Made by a program: the position numbers and the translations under genes. Shown here piece by piece: positions 22,162 through 33,945 of a stretch of DNA of 64,000 nt. Below the pieces are notes generated by a model. The model ran no database searches and was not told the DNA's origin. It saw only the letters and a program-made list of their open reading frames with translations. Position 1 is the first letter of the stretch; each line of letters begins with the position of its first letter. This stretch comes from Blakeslea trispora (Eukaryota; Mucoromycota; Mucoromycetes; Mucorales; Choanephoraceae): the NCBI GenBank assembly GCA_025331445.1, contig JAIWNE010000052.1:124001-188000 (forward strand), in the 5' to 3' direction.

Positions 22162-23628
22162 ATAATCAATAAAATCAAATGGGAAATTTTCACCATACTA
22201 TATCTCTAGTCTAATCTTGTCATACACTAATTTCAAAGATCCAGGTTGAAATCATTTCAACACTTTTGTTGACACTTTGAATGTTCCAGAGCATCATGCT
22301 TGTTTTGTTTTTCTATCTTTCTATTTTGAGCAGCTGGTTGACTTATTACCACAATAGCTAAATGACAATGACCAACAAGGTAAGCCATTCTCTGGATTCG
22401 CATTTGCTGTATAATGTCTATCTTATTTTCAAAAGAGGTGCGAGTTGACTGGTTATTCTGTATTCAAAGATGATTTCTATTGAGTTCACTGCTACTCGAA
22501 TTCGTTTGTGCTACTATAATGAGTCATCAAACTGGCATTCGAACCGAGGATAACAGAAGCTCTAGTTCTATTGTTGACGATGCTAACAACAATGAACTTG
22601 ACTAATACAGTTTATGCCAATGCGCTTTCACTTAGATATGATGCCTGCCAATTGTTTTTGGTCTCTTTTAGTGTTGAAGGCATATTCCTTTTCAAAGTGT
22701 GCTTGATTATCTTGAACTTCACGGTATACAAAAAAAAAAAGAGAATAAGCTCAAAAGAGATACTGCATCAGTATAAAACACGATTTATTCATTAAAAATC
22801 AACTAGAGTTTTTGCAACTTCTTTGTTATGTCAGTCATGCTCTTGCATTCTAACCCCCCCCCTTTTTTTTTAAACTAGTGAGGAACGTCAGACAATGGTC
22901 CTCTACCTGGTGACGGACTAGAGATGTTTCTCTTGTTACCTTCATAACAATTTGATCTCTCTATTTCAAGACTTACTCAGCAGACGTATTCAAATTGTCA
23001 GACCTGCATAGTCCAACATAATCAGGCGTATCTTTTTGCCAGCAATAATGTATTGCAATTCACGCCCAAGAAAAGGAAAGAGTGAATTCATATAAAAGTT
23101 CAAATCGGTATAAATTTTCTTACCTAGTGTGCTAATATTCGCATTTATTCTTTCACCTTTTCTTGTCTTATACCCCCCCTTTCAGAGATTGGCTGGTTCA
23201 TGTTGAAACAAACAGAAACTGACAGCTCTTTTAGGACAACCATCTTTGCCCAAGTTTGCCACGCATCAGTTCAAAACTCCCTCTCCTCTTGGCTCTAGCT
23301 ACAGTAAGAGAAACACTGATTATGTGAGTATTTGTCTTTTAGACAGGATCAAGACTGTATACTCTCATAAAAGTCATTTTGATTTCTGGTTACTTTTCTC
23401 CCTTTTTTCTGTTTATTTCAAAGTCCGATTTTTTTTTTGATTTTTTAGGTTGATTGACAACCCCGAAAAAGTTGATGTGCCGAAAGTGACTTTTCATACT
23501 AAAATAGGGCGGAGACTGTCCTTGTCGTTCACCCTGGAATCTTGATTTTTTTTTTCTTCTTTCATTCCTTCTTTCATTTTTCTTCTTTGTTTCCCCCCAA
23601 AGAACACTATATACATTAAAAGAGAAAA
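22162..23628. other. spacer with one possible orphan exon
   Basis: Most of this stretch shows no gene. At 23235-23323 there is an open block preceded by TTTTAG and followed by GTGAGT, encoding 'QPSLPKFATHQF' and more Ser/Pro/Lys-rich residues. It has exon-like borders, but no joining exons with a start or stop were found. The last ~100 bp before 23629 serve as the TIM17 5' leader. Confidence 0.35.
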
Positions 23629-24289
23629 ATGGGACATTCTTCACAAGATCACTCTAGAGACCCTTGGTAAAGTAAGAAGAAAAAGGAAGATGGAAAGAAA
23701 GACTTGATTTTAACCCCAATTCAGTCCTTGGGTTATTCTTAATGATTTAGGTGGTGCATTTGTTATGGGTGCTGTTGGTGGTGGTATTTGGCACTCTGTC
23801 AAAGGTGCCAAGAATTCCCCTCGAGTAAAGTGTTTGTTTAATAAGAAAAAAAGGGTTGGGAAGAGTAAAAGGTTTATTAAGCCAATACTTTTTTTTTGGG
23901 AATAGGGTGAACGCTTGACAGGTGCTGTTTCAGCCATGAAGGCTCGTGCTCCTGTTTTAGGTGGTAACTTTGCAGTTTGGGGTGGTCTTTTCTCAACATT
24001 TGATTGTGGTTTAAAGGGTATTCGACAAAAGGAAGATCCTTGGAACTCCATTATCTCTGGTGGTTTGACTGGTGGTGTCTTGGCTGCTCGTGGTGGTGTT
24101 AAGGCTGCTGCTGTTTCTGCTGTTGTGGGTGGCTCTCTTTTAGCTTTGATTGAAGGTGTTGGTATTGCTATCACAAGAATGACTGCCGATCAACATAAGC
24201 CTATGATGCCTCAAGTAAGTGAACAAAAGGGAAAGGGATAAGAAACATCATCTAATCTATCATGCCTTTTTTTTTTCTGTTAGATGTAA
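23629..24289 (+). CDS. tim17: Tim17, TIM23 import channel subunit
   Basis: Exons 23629-23666, 23725-23824, 23906-24214 and 24284-24289 give 150 residues, close to yeast Tim17 (158). Tim17 is the essential inner-membrane partner of Tim23 in the presequence translocase. The N-terminus '[17 protein letters not shown]' has the typical conserved Cys, and '[10 protein letters not shown]' and '[22 protein letters not shown]' (split by text limits here only) are family signatures. Four Gly-rich membrane spans (Gly/Ala/Val-rich, GxxxG-like) are present. The last coding exon is only six nucleotides (ATG TAA). If its intron were retained, the protein would end nine codons later at 24241 with an unrelated tail. 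The identification is secure. Confidence 0.96.
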
Positions 24290-24699
24290 AGAAAAATAAA
24301 AGGAAAGAAAAGAAACGAGAAATTGGTATATTTTCATATAGATTTTATTATTCTACAACTCTTATTACGCTACAACTTATTTTCTTTTTTTGCTGTATAT
24401 ATTATATTTTCTTTTCGAGAAAACTATAAAAATCCCCTCTCTCCCACCTCTTTTTTTTTTTTATATATTATGGATAGCATTTTTCTCATTATTTTTTTTA
24501 TTATTATTATACACTGTATTTTTTTTTCGGCCCTATTTCCATAACATATACCTGGAATAAAGCAAGAAAGAAAAACAACCAAATTTACTCTCTTCTTTTT
24601 TATGCTCCTTTTTCAGTCATAAATAATTCGTTTTAAGCTCAGTCTTTTTTTCTACATTCTCTCTCTCTCTCTTTTTTTTTTTTATTCTGTTAATCTAGC
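24290..24699. other. intergenic, T-rich
   Basis: The TIM17 3' region and SPT7 5' leader are strongly T/A-rich, with a CT repeat at about 24659-24672 and T runs before the ATG at 24700. No other feature is visible. Confidence 0.5.
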
Positions 24700-27600
24700 A
24701 TGACACACAAGCATTTACCACCTTGGCCACCTTTATCTTATATACTCTCACAGCACCTTGTTCAGCAAGAATACCATAGAAGATACTTGTCTATTGCAGA
24801 ACAGACTTATTTCCAAGATGCACTTGTGTCACTGGCAACATGGATTGCCTTTATCACAATGGAGGGCAAAGGTGACTTGAGTACTACTGCCTTTCGTGTA
24901 CGCTCTATGCTATACGAACAAATGATACCCCATCTGTTTGACCACAAAGCTTGTTGCAAACAGATCGATTTGACAGTCATAGCAGAACAGGCACGCCTCT
25001 TACAGTTGCCTAGTTCAACCGATATCTCATCTGCTTTACAACACTATCTAGAAACACATACAAAGAAGGAAGAAGTCACCACTGAACCCAGTGAACCCAC
25101 AGAAGAAACAAGTAAACACAGGTTATTCATTTATCACAAGTCACTTAACCTATTCTTTATTAGCAAACACAACACAGACAAAGATAGAGGAAATTCAAGC
25201 CAATGATCAAGTACCTTTGATGGATGTCTATCATACGTTAGAATTAGATATGGCAGCCATGATTGAACAACGTAAATTAGAGGTAATACATAAAAGTAAA
25301 GAGCATCATAGACACACGTTGAATTGACAATGAATCAAAAAAAAAAAGGAATTTGAAGCACAAGAAGAACTCAATGAAGCAGAAGAAGCAAAAGAAAATG
25401 CAGCAGCTAAATCAGTAAATTAAACAAAAAAGAAGGGATATACACAGACATACTAAATCTCTTTTGGTTTATTCTAGCTTCAGATGTTTAATGCAGATGG
25501 TAATTTCAATTTAAAGGCAAGTGTGTCATTTCAGACTGTGATGATTTGTTAGACTAACAACATACTTTAGTATCTTTTACAAGGCATCGTAGCCAATCGA
25601 CAAAAGACATCCTTATCTGATCGTGAACTGCAAAACCTCTTGTCTGATTTTAAACCACATCGATCCAAATGGGTAAAGAAAACAAGGGAAATGTTTATCA
25701 AAGAATGAATGAACTGATCCATTCTTTGCTAGTCGAATGATGATCGAGTGGGTCAAGAAGAACTCTATGAGGCATGCGAAAAAGTATTAACCGATCTCAA
25801 AAATTACACTGAGCATTCTACACCTTTTCTAAACAAAGTCAATAAGCGAGAAGCACCAGATTATTTTGATGGTAAGAGAGAGAGAGCGAGAGAGCGAGAG
25901 AGAGAGTGAGAGAGTGAGAGAGTGAGAGAGTGAGAGAGTGAGAGAGTGAGAGAGTGAGAGAGTGAGAGAGTGAGAGAGTGAGAGAGTGAGAGAGTGAGAG
26001 AGTGAGAGAGTGAGAGAGTGAGAGAGTGAGAGAGTGAGAGAGTGAGAGAGTGAGAGAGTGAGAGAGTGAGAGAGTGAGAGAGTGAGAGAGTGAGAGAGTG
26101 AGAGAGCCTTGGTTATATATATATATATAACTAACTAGCTAACTTGTGTCCTATCAGTCATAGAGAAACCCATGGATTTGGGGACAGTGACGAAAAAGAT
26201 GAAGAATTTAGCTTATCGATCTAAAAAGGAATTTGCTGATGATCTCTATCTGATCTATGAGAATTGCTTGACTTACAATACAACTACAGTAAGAGAATAT
26301 CGGATAGAGTGTCTATGTGTGTTAATTACTTGAAAATAGGGTAACGAATATAGAAAGCATGCTATTGCCATGCGAAGAAAGACAGAACGTCTATTGTCGC
26401 GTGTACCAAACATCAGCATCAAAGAGACCAGAATGGAAAATGAAGAAGAAGGAGATGATGTGAGTGAAGAAGAGGAAGAACCAACTCATCTATCACGTAA
26501 ATCCACAGGCAAACATAGAGTCAGCCTGAATGAGCCTACACCCGTCTCGGAAAGACAATCCCGTGAACGATCCATGACAAGAGGATCCAGTGTGATGGAT
26601 CATCCGAGCGACCTCGAATCCACCCCTGAGCCACATCCTCACTATGGTGGTAAACAAGTCAGCAAGAACCAATCAGGTTACAGTGACGAAGAAGAGGAAA
26701 CAAAACATCTGGACGATGGTGAGCTGAGAGACCAAGTCTGGCGAGAAAAGACGAAAAAGACAAGAGCTCGACTGACAACCGATATCGAGAAACAGTATCA
26801 GTTTCCTTTCAGTGAAAGAGAAGCGTTGGTCAGGTCCAGCCTGGAGATGGAACGGTTTACGATGATGGAACATTTGCATGATCATCCATCCTCCGTCATG
26901 CGGCTGATGCGTTGTGATCCCGACCGATTCCTGACTTGGACCGACAGACGCTCTCATCATGCCAGTCTGTTGGACGAGTTTGATCTTGACTCGAGTGATG
27001 ATGAGAACTTGGACGCCTTTTTCTCTCGCAAGATGACAAAGCCTGATAAGGTGGTGGATGATGCTGTCAAGACAGACTTGTTCTTGCCTTATTATGCCAT
27101 CACCAGTGGACTACCCGAGTTGGAGGGTGTGCCTGAGGATCTTGAAACCACAGCAGATCAATCTCTTGTTAGGAAATCCTCCATCGATCTCTCTCCAGAG
27201 GCCCTGTTGGCTACTCAAGGGTAAGAACAGATGGTTTGTAGAGCATGAATGCATGATTCAAACCTCCCTTCCTTAGGTTTTCTTCGCTTTCATTTGATCT
27301 TTATCCTGAACTCGATTTCCCTACTTATGGACTTAACCCACTTATTGACAAGAGCAATATCAAACTAGGCCAGATTCGTCATATGTATGCTAAATGCAAT
27401 GCCGTTCGAAACAACACCCCTCTTTCTCTCTTTAAGGATACCCTCCCCGCCCTTCCCATCGTTCAGGCAAGACCAACCACTAGCTCATCAAAGACACCAT
27501 TGTTAGCTCTAAACCATGAATCAGGTCATCAGATGGCAGAAAAGATACTTTCAAAACTATTACTTCATGCTGGTTTTGAGGGTGCTAAAACAGGCGCACT

Positions 27601-28824
27601 GAATGTGTTGACTGACCTTATGGTCAATTTCTTGATCAATCTAGGCAAGACCATGAAATCGTATTGGGATGATTATGGCCACCAAATGACAGGCGATGTA
27701 AAGCACAGAAAAAAAAAAGGACGAGGGAATAGTTGAATAAGTATGTATGTTATTTATTCTAGTTTTCTTTATATAGGAAATGGTGAGTCATTCACTCTAT
27801 GAAAATGGTGTTTTGGATCTATCTGAGCTTGAAGTTTATGTGCATGATGATATTGAGAAAGGCATGCAGCGTCTAGATGATCTACACCGAAGACTTCAAA
27901 CATCTTATCAAGATCTACTGTCTGTAAGCGGGAGTACTGTATTGACCTTTCCTTTCTTTAACTTTCTCTCTCTAATTTATAAGGGACCTGTTGATAAGCC
28001 AATAGAAGATGAAGAAGAACTATTGAATGAAGAAGAGACCTTTGTTACGTGAGTATATGAACTCTTTTACTAGAACCAACCACTTATATGCTTTTCTGTT
28101 ATAGTGGCATGTTTGGTGAGGATTTAGGTGAAGATTATTTTGGTTTTAAAGATATTGGATTAGATCAAGAATACAATCTAAATTCACTTCAGGTAAAAAA
28201 AAAAGAAAGACATAAGGAAAAGAGAGGGGGGTTTATCTGATCTCAACTCAACTGAAATAGATTCCAAGTCGTCTTTGGTTTGGCAAGAGTAAAGATAAGG
28301 CGCCTATCAAAAACATAGCTACCAAAGAACCTTCTTTTAGATTTACACCACCTCCTAACTTTGTACCTGTGACAACAGAAAAGGTCTTGATTGGTCTGTT
28401 ACAGCCTTATTTTGCACAAAAACTACCTCTAGTAGAAGATGAATTTATCCCGAATCGAAATAAGAACCGTCCTCGTTACCCACCTACCAACAAGGTAGCT
28501 GCCAATCGCAAGAAACTCGGAAAGGACATCCATTCAAGTGCTGGTGCAGATCATAAGAAATACAAGCGAAAACGACCTGCAGAAGAGATTGTGGCTGAAA
28601 AAGCTGAAAAAGCTGAAAAGAAGAGACTCAAGATGGAAGAAAAGGCACAACGGATTGCCGAAAAGGAACAAAAACGTCGTATGCGAGAAGAATTAAGAGA
28701 ACAAGAGAAGCAGGCTAAAATAGAGGCAAAAGAAAAGAAGAAATTACTCAACAAAAAAGCCAAGCAGCCAAAAACCAATGCACAGTCGATGGATTCCTCT
28801 TCTGTAAAAGATGATGAGGATTAG
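24700..28824 (+). CDS. spt7: Spt7, SAGA subunit with bromodomain and histone fold
   Basis: Thirteen exons (24700-25111, 25164-25282, 25349-25414, 25478-25516, 25571-25672, 25733-25871, 26158-26288, 26340-27220, 27277-27697, 27777-27923, 27984-28048, 28105-28192, 28261-28824) join in frame to 1057 residues. Spt7 is a scaffold of the SAGA coactivator. The N-terminal part has the Spt7 block '[20 protein letters not shown]'. It is followed by a bromodomain (about residues 250-350; '[16 protein letters not shown]' and 'IYENCLTYN' with the acetyl-lysine Asn). An acidic Ser-rich region follows, then a histone fold (about 715-770, '[14 protein letters not shown]') of the type that pairs with TAF10. 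The Lys/Glu-rich C-terminus is predicted coiled coil. Intron 4 uses a GC donor, and intron 6 contains a minisatellite and splits the bromodomain. Confidence 0.93.
25873..26106. repeat. (TGAGAGAG)n minisatellite inside an spt7 intron
   Basis: After a short irregular GA-rich start, the 8-bp unit TGAGAGAG repeats about 25 times with almost no variation from about 25907 to 26106. It makes up most of intron 6 of spt7 and is followed by a short (TA)n run. The near-perfect units suggest recent expansion. Confidence 0.95.
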
Positions 28825-29140
28825 ATATTGTTCCTTTTGTCTATAATGTGTGTGTGTGTGTGTGTGTGTATACATTTATTATTATTATTATTATTCTGTA
28901 CATAGATAAAGCCCTCTGTCTCTCTCTCTCCCTCTCTCTCTCTCTGTTTTATATATATATTTATACAAATAGTTGCTAGATAACTAACATTTTTGTTTAT
29001 TGTTTTAAGGAGAGAAAAAAAAAAGGGTGTTACAACCAACATGTCACATGATTTGATCTAGATTTGATTTCTTTATTTCTCTCCTTTTTTTTTTAATTTG
29101 TTTCCCTCTTTTTTTTACTTTTCTTTTAGATAGATTCTGT
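28825..29140. repeat. spacer with microsatellites
   Basis: The spacer between spt7 and TFIIB contains a (TG)11 run at 28847-28868, an (ATT)n run at about 28876-28893 and a (TC)n run at about 28919-28944, followed by T-rich sequence leading to the TFIIB start. No gene is visible. Confidence 0.85.
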
Positions 29141-30212
29141 ATGTCTCCACATATCCCATTTCCTTTACGTGAAGCTAAGGTGCAAGAGGCCCAGCCATTT
29201 CAACCCAATCTAAATATTGCATTGGTTTGTCCTGACTGTAGAGTTCATCCTCCTCATATTGTAGAGGAATTTGCAAGTGGTGATTTAGTCTGTGGTGATT
29301 GTGGACTTGTATTGGGAGATCGTATCATTGATACTCGCTCTGAATGGAGAACATTTGCTAATGATGAAGGCGATGTAAGCTTTTTCAAGAGAAAATTAGA
29401 TAGTTCAACTGATTAAAACAAACAAACAAAAGGATCCTTCTCGTGTAGGTGCAGCTTCAAATCCTCTTTTAGATGGTGATCAACTCGATACAGTCATTTC
29501 TCGTCGAGATGGAGGTACAGGCATATCTCGAGACCTTAACAAGATTCAGGGCAAGTCCATTGTCCAAAAAGGAGAGCGCAACCTTGTTCAAGCCTATAAA
29601 GAGATCCAGGCCATGTGTGACTCCATCTCTCTCTCCAAGTTGGTAAGTGATACAGCCAAACAGTTATACAAGCGAGTGGAAGACGAGAAACTGTTACGAG
29701 GCAAATCAACTGAAGCCATCATTGCTGCCTGTATCTGTATTGCTTGTCGTCAGGAACGTGTGGCCCGTACGTTTCGTGAGATTTGTGCATTGACCCGCGT
29801 GCCTAAAAAGGAAATTGGTCGCTGTTGCAATGCCCTTAAGGCCAAGTTACAGACAAGTACCTCTGTGATGAATTCAGAGGACCTGATGTCTCGGTTCTGC
29901 TCTAACCTTCAGCTACCCAACTATGTTCAAAAGGCAGGCGTGGATTTGGTGAGGAGGGCAAAGGAATTGGGTACACTTGCTGGCAAGTCTCCTATTTCGG
30001 TTGCTGCTGCCTGTATTTACCTTGTATCCTATCTGTTCAAACATCCAAAGACCACAAGAGAGATTGCCCATGTTGCAGGTGTATCTGAGACTACCATAAA
30101 AGCAGCTTATCGTTCGCTTTATTTAGAAAAAGATAAACTTATTGACTTGGAAACACACAAGAATAAGCCAAATTGTGAAGATTTAAGTTTTGATGAATTG
30201 GTTTTACCTTGA
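29141..30212 (+). CDS. sua7: TFIIB, general transcription factor
   Basis: Two exons, 29141-29374 and 29433-30212, give 337 residues, near the usual TFIIB length. TFIIB bridges TBP on the promoter and RNA polymerase II and helps choose the start site. The N-terminal zinc ribbon uses Cys30, Cys33, Cys51 and Cys54. The B-reader signature '[20 protein letters not shown]' follows directly. Two cyclin-like repeats follow, the first with '[16 protein letters not shown]' and the second with '[16 protein letters not shown]'. The single intron falls between the reader helix and loop and has a GTAAGC donor. No missing residues are apparent. The gene is tandem with spt7 and the WD40 gene but has its own leader. 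Confidence 0.97.
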
Positions 30213-30342
30213 TTTCAAGATCCGCTTTTTTTTTTTTGCATAAATCTTTTTTTTTTTTTTTCATGATACCTTGTTATTTCTCTCTCTCTCTCTTTTTAGA
30301 ATAATAACAATAATAACAATAGAAAAGAACTCTTATAGTGTA

Positions 30343-33292
30343 ATGGCTTGTTTGACTTATGGAGATGTTGGGTATCGATTGATAGAGAGACATTCAGCAG
30401 AACGAATGCCTTTGATGTCTTCTATCACACAAGCTTATTATCAACCAAATTCATCGGATTCGTAAGTTGTTCTTTTTTTTAAGAAATAGGAAAAGAGAAT
30501 TCATTGTTCAATCGATTTAGAGCTATGAAGACTTTCACATTAGATGTGAATGAATTTGGAGGAAATGAAGATTATTTGACATGTATTTCGTTTTCTAAAG
30601 TAAAAAAGATAAATTAACAAAATTCAACATTTTATCTATTTACTCTGTTTTCTTGTTTTCAGGAGTTGAGCTCGATTGCTATTGGCTCTGGCAATAAAGC
30701 AGGCAATTTATATTTTATACAAGATACATCTGCCATCAATGATACAGAATCAAGTTTTACAAAGTTAAAGGTAATCATTTCACAAGGAAATATGTGTATC
30801 ATTAAAACGTGAAGAAACAGCCTCGCCATAAAGAAAGCATAGGTGCACCTATCTATTCTATGGATTGGTCAAAAGATCAAATGTTGATTGGTACAAATCA
30901 AGGTATTGTCAAGCGATATCATCTACAAGAGCAAGACAGCCTACCTCATCTCAGCTTGGTAGGACAATATGTCAATGCAACTTCTCAGGTAAGACAAACC
31001 AAGAAAAAAAACCCCCCCCCCCGGATAAACAAAACTCCTTTTTTTTTACAGATACAATTGAGTCCATTCAATACACATATTAAATCAGTTGAATTCAGTC
31101 CAATGAATACAAGTTTGTTTTCGTGCACTATGATGAATCAATTGAACTTGTGGTATTCTGAAGAGATTGTTCAATCTTATGATTGTATCTGTCAATCTCC
31201 TCTTCAGTTTGCTCGCTGGTCACCTCATCAAACATTGGTGGCGAGTGGTGGCTATGATCGAACATTGTTTGTGGTGGATTCCCGAATTAAAGATCAGCCT
31301 GTTTGGTCTGTGAATCAAGCTCATGATCGACCGATTCAAGATGCTCAATTCAATCCATTTATACCATATTGGTTAGCTTCTGCAGGTAAAAAAAAAATAG
31401 AGTGATCTTCTTTACTTGGACTGATTTGTTTCTTGTATATCAAAAAGGTGAAGATTCTATTGTAAACATATGGGATATGCGTGCTTCTCGACATTGTCCT
31501 GTGGCCAAGATAGATGGAAACATTGGCTCTATTCATTCGGTAAACTCAACAAACCTCCGCTCTCATCTCCAAATAGTTAAACATGTCTATAGATTGCTTG
31601 GTCTAATGTCCGTCCAGAAAATATTGGAACAACTTCATCAGATGGATGGATGCGCTATTGGTCTTTATCTCCCGAGAGTTTTCCTGCTTGGGACACACAT
31701 TACAGAATTACACAATACAGTCATCAAGACACATTGCCTATTGTTCGAGAACGAGATCAACGCAATGTTTGGTGCATCAAAGATCAGCATTACAAGTACA
31801 ACGATGCAAAGCCTTGGAGAACAGATGCATGGAATGATTCCGATGAAAATATCACAATACAGAGATCAGCCAAGCTATTATCAGGTGCTTTGTGTATTGC
31901 TCAATGGGGAAAACAACGGTTTCCTCAGATGAGAGAATCTAAAGGACCAGTCATCTCAAGTAAGCATCTTTTCTTTTTTTCGACCTTAATTTATATATCT
32001 TTTTGATTTATCTATTTTCGACAACTAAAACAAACCTATTGATCAGTGAAAGCGTCTTTGTCAAGACCAGGTACTTATTATTCTATTACCAATGGTGGTC
32101 AACTCTCTATTCATTTGATACAGTTTGATATCACCAGTCAAATGAAGAATCGACACCAGTTTGACCCAGAAAATGGGAACTCACTTACAGCTCAGATAGA
32201 AGATGATATCTATTGCAGACGTATTCAAAGTGCTCAACAGAAACTAGAAAAGCTCAAGTCTGATCCTTCCATAGGGTAAGTTTTCTTTCTCTCTTATTTT
32301 TTCTTCTTTGTGTATGAAAAAGAAAGGTTTAAATGATTCATCATTTCAATGTATGTGATTAGGCAAGATGATGAAGATATTTTGTTTCTTGAAGATTGCC
32401 TTGTACTTCGTCCGGCCATAAAAGAGAATGATTGGAAGTTAGACAGTATTCCTGATGCATCTTTTTATCGTGCTTCTGGGCAATTAGGAGAAGAAGCTGA
32501 TGATTGGCAATTTGCTATTGATCAATTTCGGACTGATCTCAAATTTTGGAGTTATCGTCTTCCCCCAGGTTATTCATTCCCTGTACGTCATTTATGAAAT
32601 CAAAGTCAAACATTTGTATTTACATGATTGAAAAAAAAAATTAGCTTGAATTAGAGAAGCCACAATGGATTCTAGATGATAAGCAAAAGTCATGCTTATC
32701 AGAGACAGAAGAGCAGATAGAGTTAATACCATCCATCAAGGCCCGAAGAAATATGGAACATGTACCTAGCATCGTTACCAAATTGGCTTTACCACCTCCA
32801 AGTATGGACACGCTTCATACACCACCTCATAGTGCTGCTTCTGAGAATTTTCAACTATACACAAACACTAATCCATTACAGCAGTCCCATTCGCCTGAGA
32901 CACACTCTCCTCCCATCTCTACAAACACCAATCCATTCGAATCACACTCTTCTCCCTCTTCTTCTTCTCCTCCTCCTCCTTCTGCTTCTGAAAACACTAA
33001 CCCATTTTTATTGGAGCAAGAGCCTTATGAGAACCCAATGGGGGAGGAAAAAAGGCAAAAGAGAGGTAGTATCAGTAGCTGGGTCTCTTCTTCTTCATTT
33101 CATTTGGGATCTACTTTATCAAAGCACAGTACATCGGAGGATAGTATCAAATCGAATCATAGTAAATTCAATCCTTTCAAGAGCATAAAGTCATTCAAGA
33201 TGTACAAGAGTTCACAGAATGATACTTTAAAAAGAGAGCCTTCTGTTCAACAACGAAGAAATGCTTTACATGGCTCCTTTTTTAAGAAATAG
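30343..33292 (+). CDS. WD40-repeat protein with NPF-motif tail
   Basis: Ten exons (30343-30461, 30521-30599, 30663-30770, 30815-30988, 31052-31385, 31448-31539, 31593-31959, 32047-32275, 32363-32582, 32645-33292) give 789 residues. The first ~330 residues hold WD40 blades ('ARWSPHQTLVASGGYDRTLF', 'AQFNPFIPYWLASAGEDS', 'VNIWDMR', 'GTTSSDGWMRYW'). The middle part is alpha/beta with no recognised domain. The last ~190 residues are Ser/Pro-rich and carry NTNPL, NTNPF (twice) and FNPF. NPF is the ligand of EH domains in endocytic adaptors, so a trafficking role is possible. I could not match it to a named orthologue; EIPR1-like or other trafficking WD40 proteins are alternatives. Confidence 0.85.
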
Positions 33293-33945
33293 ATACAGTG
33301 AGGCTGATAAATATCAGTAGAACCAGCCTAGACCATTAACCAAAAGTATTTTGTTGCTGAAATAAAATATGGTCTTTGATGTTCCAACTGTTTCTAATGT
33401 TCTTTTTTTTATTATTATTATTGAACATGCAGTCAACTTGGTAGCAGGATAGATGCTGCTTTTTTTTTCTGGAAAATGCTAGTCAAAGTATTGTTGCAAA
33501 GTCCTCAGTTAAAATGACAATGAAGGTGCGAATGAAACCGTTGTGTCAAGCATACAGTTTTTTTTCTTTTTCTTGATGACTTCATAGTGCAATTATAATA
33601 ATTGTGGGATAGTTGACGTAAAAGAACGTGCAAATGTCCAATATCCATTCTCGTCTATGTGTTTTCTTTCTCTTTCTGTTTCTCTTGTGTGTGCTATTCT
33701 ATCAGTCTGCGTTAATTGTTCTCGATCATATGAGATGCTGCTATTTCTAAGCCAATCCTTTTTCTCATATCCTGCTTACAAACTAGTGTTTAGTATCATT
33801 CGATATCTTTTATTCAAGCAATTTTGTTTTAAAAACATATTTCAATAATATCCAAATAAAAGCTCTCATGCTTTTTTGGCATGAAGAAATGTTAAAGCGC
33901 CGCGTCCCCCCCTTCCTTTACTCTTTTTCTTGAACTGTGCTGGTT
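33293..33945. other. intergenic
   Basis: No gene or repeat of note is visible apart from an ATT run near 33410-33423. Short open stretches are not supported by splice signals or family similarity. Confidence 0.5.

Noticed and set aside
25873..26106. Regular repeats resembling a CRISPR array
   Set aside because: The 8-bp units are contiguous without spacers, lie in a eukaryotic intron and are a simple minisatellite.
28847..28944. TG, ATT and TC runs as possible regulatory elements
   Set aside because: They are ordinary microsatellites in a 3' spacer; nothing ties them to regulation.
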